From Lysobacterales bacterium (lineage in GTDB: Bacteria > Pseudomonadota > Gammaproteobacteria > Xanthomonadales > Marinicellaceae), in the NCBI GenBank assembly GCA_026990095.1, contig JALSIL010000081.1, positions 1 through 5,013 of the forward strand: a stretch of DNA of 5,013 bases, read 5' to 3'. The notes below the pieces were generated by a model. That model was not told where the DNA came from. It did no database searches and saw only the letters and a program-made list of their open reading frames with translations. A program made the position numbers and the translations under genes. This document shows, one piece after another, positions 1-5,013 of the stretch; the stretch's first letter is position 1; the number at the start of each line of letters is the position of its first letter.

Positions 1-586
1 CATCACCGTTAAAGACGCTTATGAATTGGCTGAATTTTTACACGATTATCCCAGTATTGAATACAATATCGAGGGTTATCCATCGGCTGATTTTTTAAAA
101 ATTATTCGCGATACCAAACCCGACCAATGCACACTTGTACCCGATGGCGTTAATCAAGTAACATCCGATCACGGCTGGGATATGACTAAACACCAAAAAC
201 GCATCAGTGAATTAGCCGTTGAGATTGGTGGTTATGGTGTACGCAGTGCGGTGTTTTTAGATCCTGAGGAGCATCAAGTTGAACTGGTCGCACAAACAGG
301 AGTGGATAGAATCGAATTATACACCGAAGAGTTTGCTCACTTTTTTGGCACTAAAGAACAAGAAATGGTTTTACAAAAGTACCAACTAGCTGCAAGAAAA
401 GCACAGCAACTTGGATTGGGTGTTAATGCCGGGCATGATTTGGATTCGCAAAATTTAGCCACCTTTCTCACCATTCCAGCCATTCTTGAGGTCTCAATTG
501 GGCATGTGTTGACCATCGAGTGCATTGAGAGGGGCATGCCAACCGTTGTAAAAAAATATTTGGATATTTGCAATAACTCAGCATAA
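1..586 (+). CDS. pdxJ: Pyridoxine 5'-phosphate synthase PdxJ, partial (5' end outside window)
   Basis: PdxJ condenses 1-deoxy-D-xylulose 5-phosphate with 3-amino-2-oxopropyl phosphate to form pyridoxine 5'-phosphate, the last ring-forming step of the DXP-dependent vitamin B6 pathway; it is a cytoplasmic TIM-barrel enzyme. The reading frame is open from base 2, giving 194 visible residues that end in TAA at 584-586. Family members are usually about 240-250 residues, so roughly 50 N-terminal residues are missing. Visible landmarks (fragment numbering): NIEGYP around Glu24, matching the catalytic glutamate; TLVPD at 44-48; IELYTE at 105-109; VNAGHDL with the catalytic histidine at 145; and the phosphate-binding SIGH at 165-168. 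An in-frame TTG at 26 is internal, because homology continues upstream of it. The motifs TSDHGWD, IELYTE and LEVSIGH resemble the PdxJ type I associate with Bacteroidetes rather than the E. coli type with IEIHTG. Family identity is very secure; the subtype is from memory. Confidence 0.95.
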   Translation, partial: ITVKDAYELAEFLHDYPSIEYNIEGYPSADFLKIIRDTKPDQCTLVPDGVNQVTSDHGWDMTKHQKRISELAVEIGGYGVRSAVFLDPEEHQVELVAQTGVDRIELYTEEFAHFFGTKEQEMVLQKYQLAARKAQQLGLGVNAGHDLDSQNLATFLTIPAILEVSIGHVLTIECIERGMPTVVKKYLDICNNSA

Positions 587-593
587 CTTAACC

Positions 594-622
594 TGAAGAG
601 CCGTTAACTCTTCAAGTTTTTT
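594..622 (+). terminator. Rho-independent terminator after pdxJ
   Basis: Eight bases after the pdxJ stop codon, TGAAGAG (594-600) pairs perfectly with CTCTTCA (608-614) around the 7-base loop CCGTTAA. The stem is followed by AG and six Ts at 617-622. On the opposite strand the same hairpin is followed by GGTTAAGTT, a poor U-tract, so it suits pdxJ much better than the convergent soxB, although it may act weakly on soxB. No other terminator for soxB is visible in the 51-base gap between the genes. Confidence 0.85.
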
Positions 623-637
623 ATGTCTCTGAAAATA

Positions 638-2569
638 CTAACTCATTTTGCCGGGGTAATCCGCAATCCCTGGATTGGCACTAACACCAACTAACTTAGG
701 GTGATTGATTTTAGGTAATTTCAGCACATTGTCTTTGCCTTTGTTGGCAATAATATAATCGCGAACTACATCCCACATTAAGCGACCTTTGGGTGATTGG
801 TTAACGCTTGCCCAGCCTGCAATTTTGTATTTTTTGTCTTTTTGAATCAATTCGCCACTATCTAATCGAGCTTCGGTAATGCGTTGCCCTAAAGGTTTTG
901 ATGGTTCAATAGTGTAATCCATACCACCCAATCTGACCATGTCTCCACCCGATTGCAAATAAGGATCTTCATCAAATAAATTGTCCGCAACGCTTTCAAT
1001 GGTGCTCAATAGTTCTTCGCCAGTAAATTCTGCCATGTAGGTTTCGCCATAAGTCATGGAACATTGTGCCATTACATCTTCCATGGTAATCCACTCGCCT
1101 TTTAAGGTGGTCGTGCCCCAACGTACACCGGCAGACATGGCGACATCAGCACCGTATTCTTCACGCAGTGCATTACAAAGTATTTGGTCCCATGTGCCCA
1201 TAAAGTTACCACGACGATAAAGCAATCTATCGGCTATGGCGAGTTTTTCACTTAAAATTTCTTCAAATGTTTTACCCAAACGGATTGGGTTATAAAAACG
1301 TTTCCTGTTGCGCGATTCAACGATGTTTTCATCGTATTTTGTTTGACGCATTTGATCGATATAAGCCTGCATTTCTTTATCAGCAGGTAATCGGTTGGTA
1401 ATAATTGGGAACATGGTATAAGTCATGTCGACTTGACCTTTTGAGAAATCAAAATCCATCACCCCAACGTACTTTCCATTTGAGCCTGCATTGGTGACTA
1501 AACAGGTATTGCCTGAAACATTTTTAACTTTGATAGGTTTGGGCATACCATCATGCGTGTGACCACCAAAAACCGCATTTAAACCAGGAATGCGTTCTGC
1601 CATTTTAATATCCACATCCATGCCATTGTGTGAAAGAAGGACAACCGCATCGGGTTTTTCTTCTTCACGGATTCGCTCAACCAGCTCAATCATGTCATCT
1701 TCACGTAAGCCAAAGGACCAGTCAGGGAAAAACTCTTTGGGGTTGGCATTGCCAGTGCGAGGAAAAGCTTGCCCTACGATGCAAATGCGTTTGCCGTTTA
1801 TGACTTTAATCACATAAGGTTGAAAAGCATAACCTTCGTCTTCGTCATAAAGACCTCGTCCATCGTATTGTTCCACTAACTTTTCATAATTTTCATCAAA
1901 CAATGAATCTTCTTTAACACGAACATTTTGACCAATAAAATCCCCTTTAAACAAAGAAACATTACTTAACACTTCATTTTCTTTGTAGGTAAATTCCCAA
2001 TGCCCAACCATGACATCAAGCCCCATGATATTAGAGGCCTCAACCATATCAACACCACGTGTCCACAAAGAAGTGCCTGAACCCTGCCACAAATCACCGC
2101 CATCAATGGTAATGGTCTTGTCTTTGCCTCCGGCTTGCTTGCGCAATTTATCCAGTAAGGTTTTGATGTGGGCGTAGCCACCAGTTTTGCCGTATTTTGG
2201 TGCGGCATTTTCAAAATCTAAATAAGTGTAGGCATAAGAATCGGCCGTGTTTGGTCGGATATTCATGTACTTTAAGAAGTTTTCTCCCACCACATGTGGA
2301 GGACGACCATAGGCATCACCCACTCCTAAATTAACATTGGGTTCACGGAAATATACAGGATTTAATTGACCGTGAACATCGGTGATATGCAAAATACGTG
2401 CGTCCCCCGCCATCGGTAAATCATAAAAATCTTTGCTAGCAGTAGCGGCTTTTTCCTTTGATAAATTTCTTGCTTCTTTGGTCGTACATGAAATTAAGCT
2501 TGGCACGGAAGCTGCCATTGTTCCAAAACCCATTAATTTTAATAATTTTCTTCTATCCAAACCTGACAT
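638..2569 (-). CDS. soxB: Thiosulfohydrolase SoxB of the Sox sulfur-oxidation system
   Basis: SoxB is the di-manganese periplasmic enzyme that hydrolyses the S-sulfonate carried on the SoxYZ carrier cysteine and releases sulfate. The 643-residue product has the expected metallophosphatase blocks in order: HITDVHGQL (61-69), GGDLWQGSGTS (157-167), GHWEFTY (189-195), LLSHNGMDVD (311-320) and GGHTHDGMP (335-343). The C-terminal 5'-nucleotidase-like domain includes RRGNFMGTWDQ (452-462), GVRWGTTT (481-488) and QSGGDMVRLGG (539-549). The N-terminus reads DRRKLLKLMG, a twin-arginine signal, then a hydrophobic stretch ending LISC, so Cys28 could be lipidated. ATG at 2569 is chosen because AGGG lies 5 bases upstream and the Tat motif follows directly; an in-frame GTG at 2602 adds 11 unlikely residues and falls at the predicted transcript start. 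It is somewhat longer than the roughly 570 residues I recall for other SoxBs. No other sox gene is in the window. Confidence 0.97.
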   Translation of the reverse strand: MSGLDRRKLLKLMGFGTMAASVPSLISCTTKEARNLSKEKAATASKDFYDLPMAGDARILHITDVHGQLNPVYFREPNVNLGVGDAYGRPPHVVGENFLKYMNIRPNTADSYAYTYLDFENAAPKYGKTGGYAHIKTLLDKLRKQAGGKDKTITIDGGDLWQGSGTSLWTRGVDMVEASNIMGLDVMVGHWEFTYKENEVLSNVSLFKGDFIGQNVRVKEDSLFDENYEKLVEQYDGRGLYDEDEGYAFQPYVIKVINGKRICIVGQAFPRTGNANPKEFFPDWSFGLREDDMIELVERIREEEKPDAVVLLSHNGMDVDIKMAERIPGLNAVFGGHTHDGMPKPIKVKNVSGNTCLVTNAGSNGKYVGVMDFDFSKGQVDMTYTMFPIITNRLPADKEMQAYIDQMRQTKYDENIVESRNRKRFYNPIRLGKTFEEILSEKLAIADRLLYRRGNFMGTWDQILCNALREEYGADVAMSAGVRWGTTTLKGEWITMEDVMAQCSMTYGETYMAEFTGEELLSTIESVADNLFDEDPYLQSGGDMVRLGGMDYTIEPSKPLGQRITEARLDSGELIQKDKKYKIAGWASVNQSPKGRLMWDVVRDYIIANKGKDNVLKLPKINHPKLVGVSANPGIADYPGKMS

Positions 2570-2574
2570 AATTA

Positions 2575-2578
2575 CCCT
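2575..2578 (-). promoter_or_regulatory. Ribosome binding site deciding the soxB start
   Basis: On the minus strand the sequence is GCAGGGTAATT followed by ATG. The AGGG core sits 5 bases before the ATG at 2569. The alternative GTG at 2602 lies upstream of this site and would read through it, so the site supports the 643-residue product. Confidence 0.7.
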
Positions 2579-2594
2579 GCGATTGTATTTGTAA

Positions 2595-2610
2595 ATTAGC
2601 ACTGACTAAT
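2595..2610. repeat. Small dyad over the predicted soxB transcription start
   Basis: ATTAG (2595-2599) and CTAAT (2606-2610) form a perfect 5-base inverted repeat with a 6-base spacer. It overlaps the last bases of the predicted -10 element and the predicted start site, where a repressor would commonly bind. It is short and AT-rich, so its role as an operator is only a possibility. Confidence 0.3.
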
Positions 2611-2635
2611 ATAGCTCAAAACGGTAATTTTGCAA
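2608..2635 (-). promoter_or_regulatory. Probable sigma-70 promoter of soxB
   Basis: Reading the minus strand, TTGCAA (2635-2630, 4 of 6 matches to TTGACA) is separated by 16 bases from TATATT (2613-2608, 5 of 6 matches to TATAAT). Transcription would begin near 2600, leaving a leader of about 30 bases before the soxB ATG. This is the best promoter-like pair I find in the gap and suggests that soxB can be transcribed independently of acs. In an AT-rich gap such a match could arise by chance. Confidence 0.5.
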
Positions 2636-2748
2636 GATGTTAGTGGTTTCTTTGAGAAGTTTTGATTATTTTAACTAAATCTCACATCGCCATTGGTGAT
2701 AAACCGAGAGTGCAAAAGTCCGATTATTTTTGTTAATTAATACAGGTA

Positions 2749-2766
2749 AGTGGGATTTATCCCACT
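2749..2766. repeat. Perfect inverted repeat in the acs-soxB gap
   Basis: AGTGGGA (2749-2755) and TCCCACT (2760-2766) form a perfect 7-base stem around the 4-base loop TTTA. Reading from acs, it lies about 50 bases after the stop codon and is followed by TACCTGTATTAATT, which is not a proper U-tract. It could be a 3'-end stabilising hairpin, a weak terminator or a protein-binding palindrome. Of the structures in this gap, its stem is the strongest. Confidence 0.5.
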
Positions 2767-2783
2767 CTAAATTCAAAATTTAT

Positions 2784-2806
2784 AAAAAAGCGTCGGTTGA
2801 AACCAA
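2784..2806 (-). terminator. Possible weak intrinsic terminator of acs
   Basis: Beginning 8 bases after the acs stop codon, the minus strand reads TTGGT-TTCA-ACCGA (2806-2793), a 5-pair stem with one G-T wobble. It is followed by CGC and then six Ts (2789-2784). The U-tract is good but the stem is short. It may work alone or together with the stronger hairpin at 2749-2766 further downstream. Confidence 0.35.
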
Positions 2807-2814
2807 GAATCTTA

Positions 2815-4761
2815 TCAAACCTTTATCCGCCCAGCAATTAAAGACTCAATAACGGCTGGTTCTGCTAGTGTGGATGTATCGCCTAATTCATCGGTGTCTC
2901 CTGTGGCAATCTTGCGTAAGATTCGGCGCATGATTTTACCTGAGCGGGTTTTGGGCAGCACTTGGGTAAACTGGATGGCGTCGGGTTTGGCTATGGCTCC
3001 AATTATTTCACGCACCTTTTGGGTGAGTTCGGCTCGTAATTCTTCGCTGGGTTCACTTCCTGAAATTAAGGTCACGTAAGCATAAATGCCTTGCCCTTTT
3101 ATTTCATGTGGAAAGCCAACAACAGCTGCCTCTGCCACTAAATCGTGTTCCACTAAGGCACTTTCGACTTCGGCTGTTCCCATGCGGTGACCCGAAACAT
3201 TGATAACGTCATCTACGCGTCCAGTTATCCAATAATAACCGTCTTCATCTCGCATGGCACCATCACCAGTAAAGTAATAACCAGAATATTGCGAATAATA
3301 GGTTTCAATAAAACGCTGGTGGTTTCCATACAAACTCCGAGCTTGCCCGGGCCATGAATCTTTAACCACCAGATAACCCGACTGGTTGTTGCCTTGTAAT
3401 TCGTTACCATCGTTGTCGAGTAAGGCCAGTTGCACACCAAAAAAGGGTGAGCTTGCGGCGCCGGGTTTTAAATCGGTCACGCCAGGAAGTGGGGTTATCA
3501 TGATGCCGCCTGTCTCGGTTTGCCACCAGGTATCAACTATCGGACAGCGCGATTCACCAACGACTTGGTAGTACCATTCCCACGCTTCGGGATTAATCGG
3601 TTCGCCCACAGAGCCTAGGATTCGCAAAGACTTTCGCGAAGTTTTTAATACGGGTTCATCGCCTTCACGCATTAAGGCTCGAATTGCTGTTGGTGCGGTA
3701 TAGCAAATAGTGACTTGGTGTTTGTCACACACTTGCCAAATACGGCTTGCATCAGGGTAATTGGGAACACCCTCAAACATAAGCGTGGTTGCACCATTGG
3801 CAAGCGGTCCATAAACGACATAAGAGTGCCCTGTTATCCAACCCACATCCGCAGTACACCAATAAACATCACCCGGGTGGTAATCAAAAACATACTCATG
3901 AGTAATGCTAGCGTACAATAAATACCCTGCAGTGGTGTGCAAGACACCTTTGGGTTTGCCTGTTGAGCCTGAAGTATAAAGAATAAATAAAGGGTCTTCG
4001 GCATTCATTGGCTCACAAGGGCACTGCTTTGCCATGTCTTGCTTAAGTGCAAAATAATCCACATCAATCGCATCATTCCACGGCGTATCGGCTTGAGTGT
4101 ATTTAATAACGATAGAATGTTTGACCTCAACTGTACATAACTCTATGGCTTTATCGACCATAGCTTTTAATGGAATTTTCTTGCCCCCTCGAATGCCTTC
4201 ATCAGCTGTAATAATATAGTGCGAATCACAATCATCCATTCGTCCTGCGAGAGCTTCGGCTGAAAACCCACCAAAAACAACCGAATGTATCGCTCCAATG
4301 CGACTGCAAGCGAGCATGGCATAGGCTGCCTCTGGTATCATTGGCATGTATAAAGTGACTCTATCGCCTTTTTGTACACCCAGTGATTTAAGCGTATTGG
4401 CAAACTGACAGACTTCATCATGTAATTGTTGGTAAGTGATTTTTTGCGATTGGCTTGGGTCATCGCCTTCCCAAATAATGGCACTTTGATCGGCTTTATC
4501 CTTTAAATGCCTATCAATGCAGTTATGCGACACATTAAGTACGCCATCCTCAAACCATTTAATATTTACGGCTTTATCACTCCAGTTTGTATCTTTAATT
4601 TTGGTAAATGATTTAATCCAATCTAAGCGTTTATTGGCTTGATTTTGCCAAAACTCCTCATTGTTTTCGATGGATTGTTGATACATAGTGGCGTAATCTT
4701 GTTTAGTGATTAACGCAGTGGATAAAAGATTTTGTGCAACGGGATAGATTTTATGTGTCAT
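2815..4761 (-). CDS. acs: Acetyl-coenzyme A synthetase (AMP-forming)
   Basis: Acs activates acetate with ATP to acetyl-AMP and then to acetyl-CoA in the cytoplasm, allowing scavenging of low acetate. The product has 648 residues, close to the 652 of E. coli Acs, with which it is clearly colinear. It carries the N-terminal ACS segment (WIKSFTKIKDTNW, 48-60), the adenylate-forming P-loop YTSGSTGKPKG (262-272), VGEPINPEAWEWY (385-397), TWWQTETGG (411-419) with the tryptophan that limits the pocket to acetate, TGD (498-500), the hinge block GRVDDVINVSGHR (514-526), and PKTRSGK (603-609). Lys609 is the catalytic lysine that Pat/CobB-type systems acetylate and deacetylate in enterics; whether that happens here is not shown. 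ATG at 4761 has AGG 8 bases upstream. The gene starts 17 bases after the upstream membrane-protein gene, so the two are probably co-transcribed. It is intact, with no missing key residue. Confidence 0.98.
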   Translation of the reverse strand: MTHKIYPVAQNLLSTALITKQDYATMYQQSIENNEEFWQNQANKRLDWIKSFTKIKDTNWSDKAVNIKWFEDGVLNVSHNCIDRHLKDKADQSAIIWEGDDPSQSQKITYQQLHDEVCQFANTLKSLGVQKGDRVTLYMPMIPEAAYAMLACSRIGAIHSVVFGGFSAEALAGRMDDCDSHYIITADEGIRGGKKIPLKAMVDKAIELCTVEVKHSIVIKYTQADTPWNDAIDVDYFALKQDMAKQCPCEPMNAEDPLFILYTSGSTGKPKGVLHTTAGYLLYASITHEYVFDYHPGDVYWCTADVGWITGHSYVVYGPLANGATTLMFEGVPNYPDASRIWQVCDKHQVTICYTAPTAIRALMREGDEPVLKTSRKSLRILGSVGEPINPEAWEWYYQVVGESRCPIVDTWWQTETGGIMITPLPGVTDLKPGAASSPFFGVQLALLDNDGNELQGNNQSGYLVVKDSWPGQARSLYGNHQRFIETYYSQYSGYYFTGDGAMRDEDGYYWITGRVDDVINVSGHRMGTAEVESALVEHDLVAEAAVVGFPHEIKGQGIYAYVTLISGSEPSEELRAELTQKVREIIGAIAKPDAIQFTQVLPKTRSGKIMRRILRKIATGDTDELGDTSTLAEPAVIESLIAGRIKV

Positions 4762-4768
4762 GTGATTT

Positions 4769-4772
4769 ACCT
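4769..4772 (-). promoter_or_regulatory. Ribosome binding site of acs
   Basis: The minus strand reads TTACAGGTAAATCAC before the ATG at 4761, placing AGG 8 bases upstream. The site lies wholly within the 17-base gap after the preceding gene, which fits an operon arrangement and supports the chosen acs start. Confidence 0.6.
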
Positions 4773-4778
4773 GTAATT

Positions 4779-5013
4779 TTATTTATATCGGTAGAGTTTG
4801 CTTTTTGGTTTTACTTTAGAGTTTTTATTAAATGGTGGTTTACCGCGCCAATACTGGATTAGCAAATAACCGCAAAGAGGACCTGCCAAATAGGCAATTT
4901 TACTCAAAAAATTTCCTCTTGTGGATAAAATGCTCAAAAACATTATGCCTGCGTAAATCATCACTAAGTATTTAGCTTTAACAGGAATAGGCGGTAACAA
5001 CAGGTAAATTTCT
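4779..5013 (-). CDS. C-terminal part of a membrane protein, probably rhomboid-like; 5' end outside window
   Basis: The frame is open to the right edge (EIYLLLPPIPVKAKY at the visible start) and ends in TAA at 4779-4781, giving 77 visible residues. The sequence LLPPIPVKAKYLVMIYAGI is typical of the loop and fifth membrane segment of bacterial rhomboid intramembrane serine proteases. It is followed by a second hydrophobic segment, KIAYLAGPLCGYLLIQYW, and a basic, lysine-rich cytoplasmic tail. In active rhomboids this last segment carries the catalytic histidine in AHLGG; here the matching position reads AYLAG, with tyrosine from a TAT codon at 4892-4890. The protein may therefore be an inactive family member, or not a rhomboid at all. 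The TTG at 5000 is not the likely start, since homology runs through it. It precedes acs by 17 bases on the same strand. The catalytic serine region is not in the window, so the family call is moderate. Confidence 0.55.
   Translation of the reverse strand, partial: EIYLLLPPIPVKAKYLVMIYAGIMFLSILSTRGNFLSKIAYLAGPLCGYLLIQYWRGKPPFNKNSKVKPKSKLYRYK

Noticed and set aside
337..573. Minus-strand frame of 78 codons opposite pdxJ
   Set aside because: It is antisense to the conserved catalytic C-terminus of PdxJ and has a cysteine- and serine-rich composition typical of a shadow frame.
1590..1817. Open frame of 75 codons on the plus strand inside soxB
   Set aside because: It is antisense to the conserved catalytic core of soxB, is rich in Ser and Arg as expected for a shadow frame, and resembles no protein family that I recognise.
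1966..2214. Open frame of 82 codons on the minus strand in another frame of soxB
   Set aside because: It overlaps the metal-binding blocks of SoxB in a shifted frame, and its sequence is a frame-shifted reading of those blocks with no domain signature.
2570..2602. Upstream GTG start for soxB adding 11 residues
   Set aside because: The extension lies before a good ribosome binding site, starts at about the predicted transcription start, and would place a second unrelated Arg-Arg pair before the Tat motif.
2664..2730. Two copies of GATTATTTT (2664-2672 and 2722-2730), 58 bases apart
   Set aside because: The repeat is only 9 bases long and very AT-rich within an AT-rich gap, so it is likely to be chance.
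2870..3921. Several 60-70 codon frames within acs, on both strands
   Set aside because: All lie within an intact and strongly conserved acs and show no recognisable protein features.
4782..4787. TATAAA on the minus strand just before acs as a -10 element
   Set aside because: No acceptable -35 sequence lies 16-18 bases upstream, and the site is within the last codons of the preceding gene. A separate acs promoter cannot be supported here.

Overview
The window is a compact stretch of an AT-rich bacterial chromosome. It carries four protein genes: one on the plus strand at the left edge, and three on the minus strand filling the rest. The genes suggest a sulfur-oxidising proteobacterium. The acetyl-CoA synthetase closely resembles the enterobacterial Acs as I remember it, and a SoxB of the periplasmic thiosulfate-oxidising (Sox) system is present. 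A marine gammaproteobacterial sulfur oxidiser would fit, but the window cannot fix the genus.

Layout: (1) 1-586, plus strand: the C-terminal four-fifths of PdxJ (vitamin B6 synthesis), cut by the left edge and followed by a good intrinsic terminator at 594-622. (2) 638-2569, minus strand: soxB, complete, convergent with pdxJ, with a Tat signal and a possible lipobox cysteine. (3) 2570-2814: a 245-base gap holding a probable soxB promoter with a small dyad over the start site, and two hairpins that may end the acs transcript. (4) 2815-4761, minus strand: acs, complete, with every expected signature. (5) 4779-5013, minus strand: the C-terminal end of a small membrane protein, probably rhomboid-like, cut by the right edge. 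It ends 17 bases before acs, so these two genes are probably co-transcribed.

Functionally, acs activates acetate to acetyl-CoA, and SoxB releases sulfate from the SoxYZ-bound sulfur intermediate during thiosulfate oxidation. No other sox gene lies beside soxB here, so it appears to stand apart from soxXYZA, at least within this window. PdxJ makes pyridoxine 5'-phosphate and has no obvious link with its neighbours.

I see no CRISPR array, tRNA, rRNA, insertion sequence or phage gene, and no gene system that looks undescribed. The points most worth a second look are the predicted lipid anchoring of SoxB, the promoter and dyad in front of it, the apparent loss of the catalytic histidine in the rhomboid-like protein, and the atypical sequence type of PdxJ.
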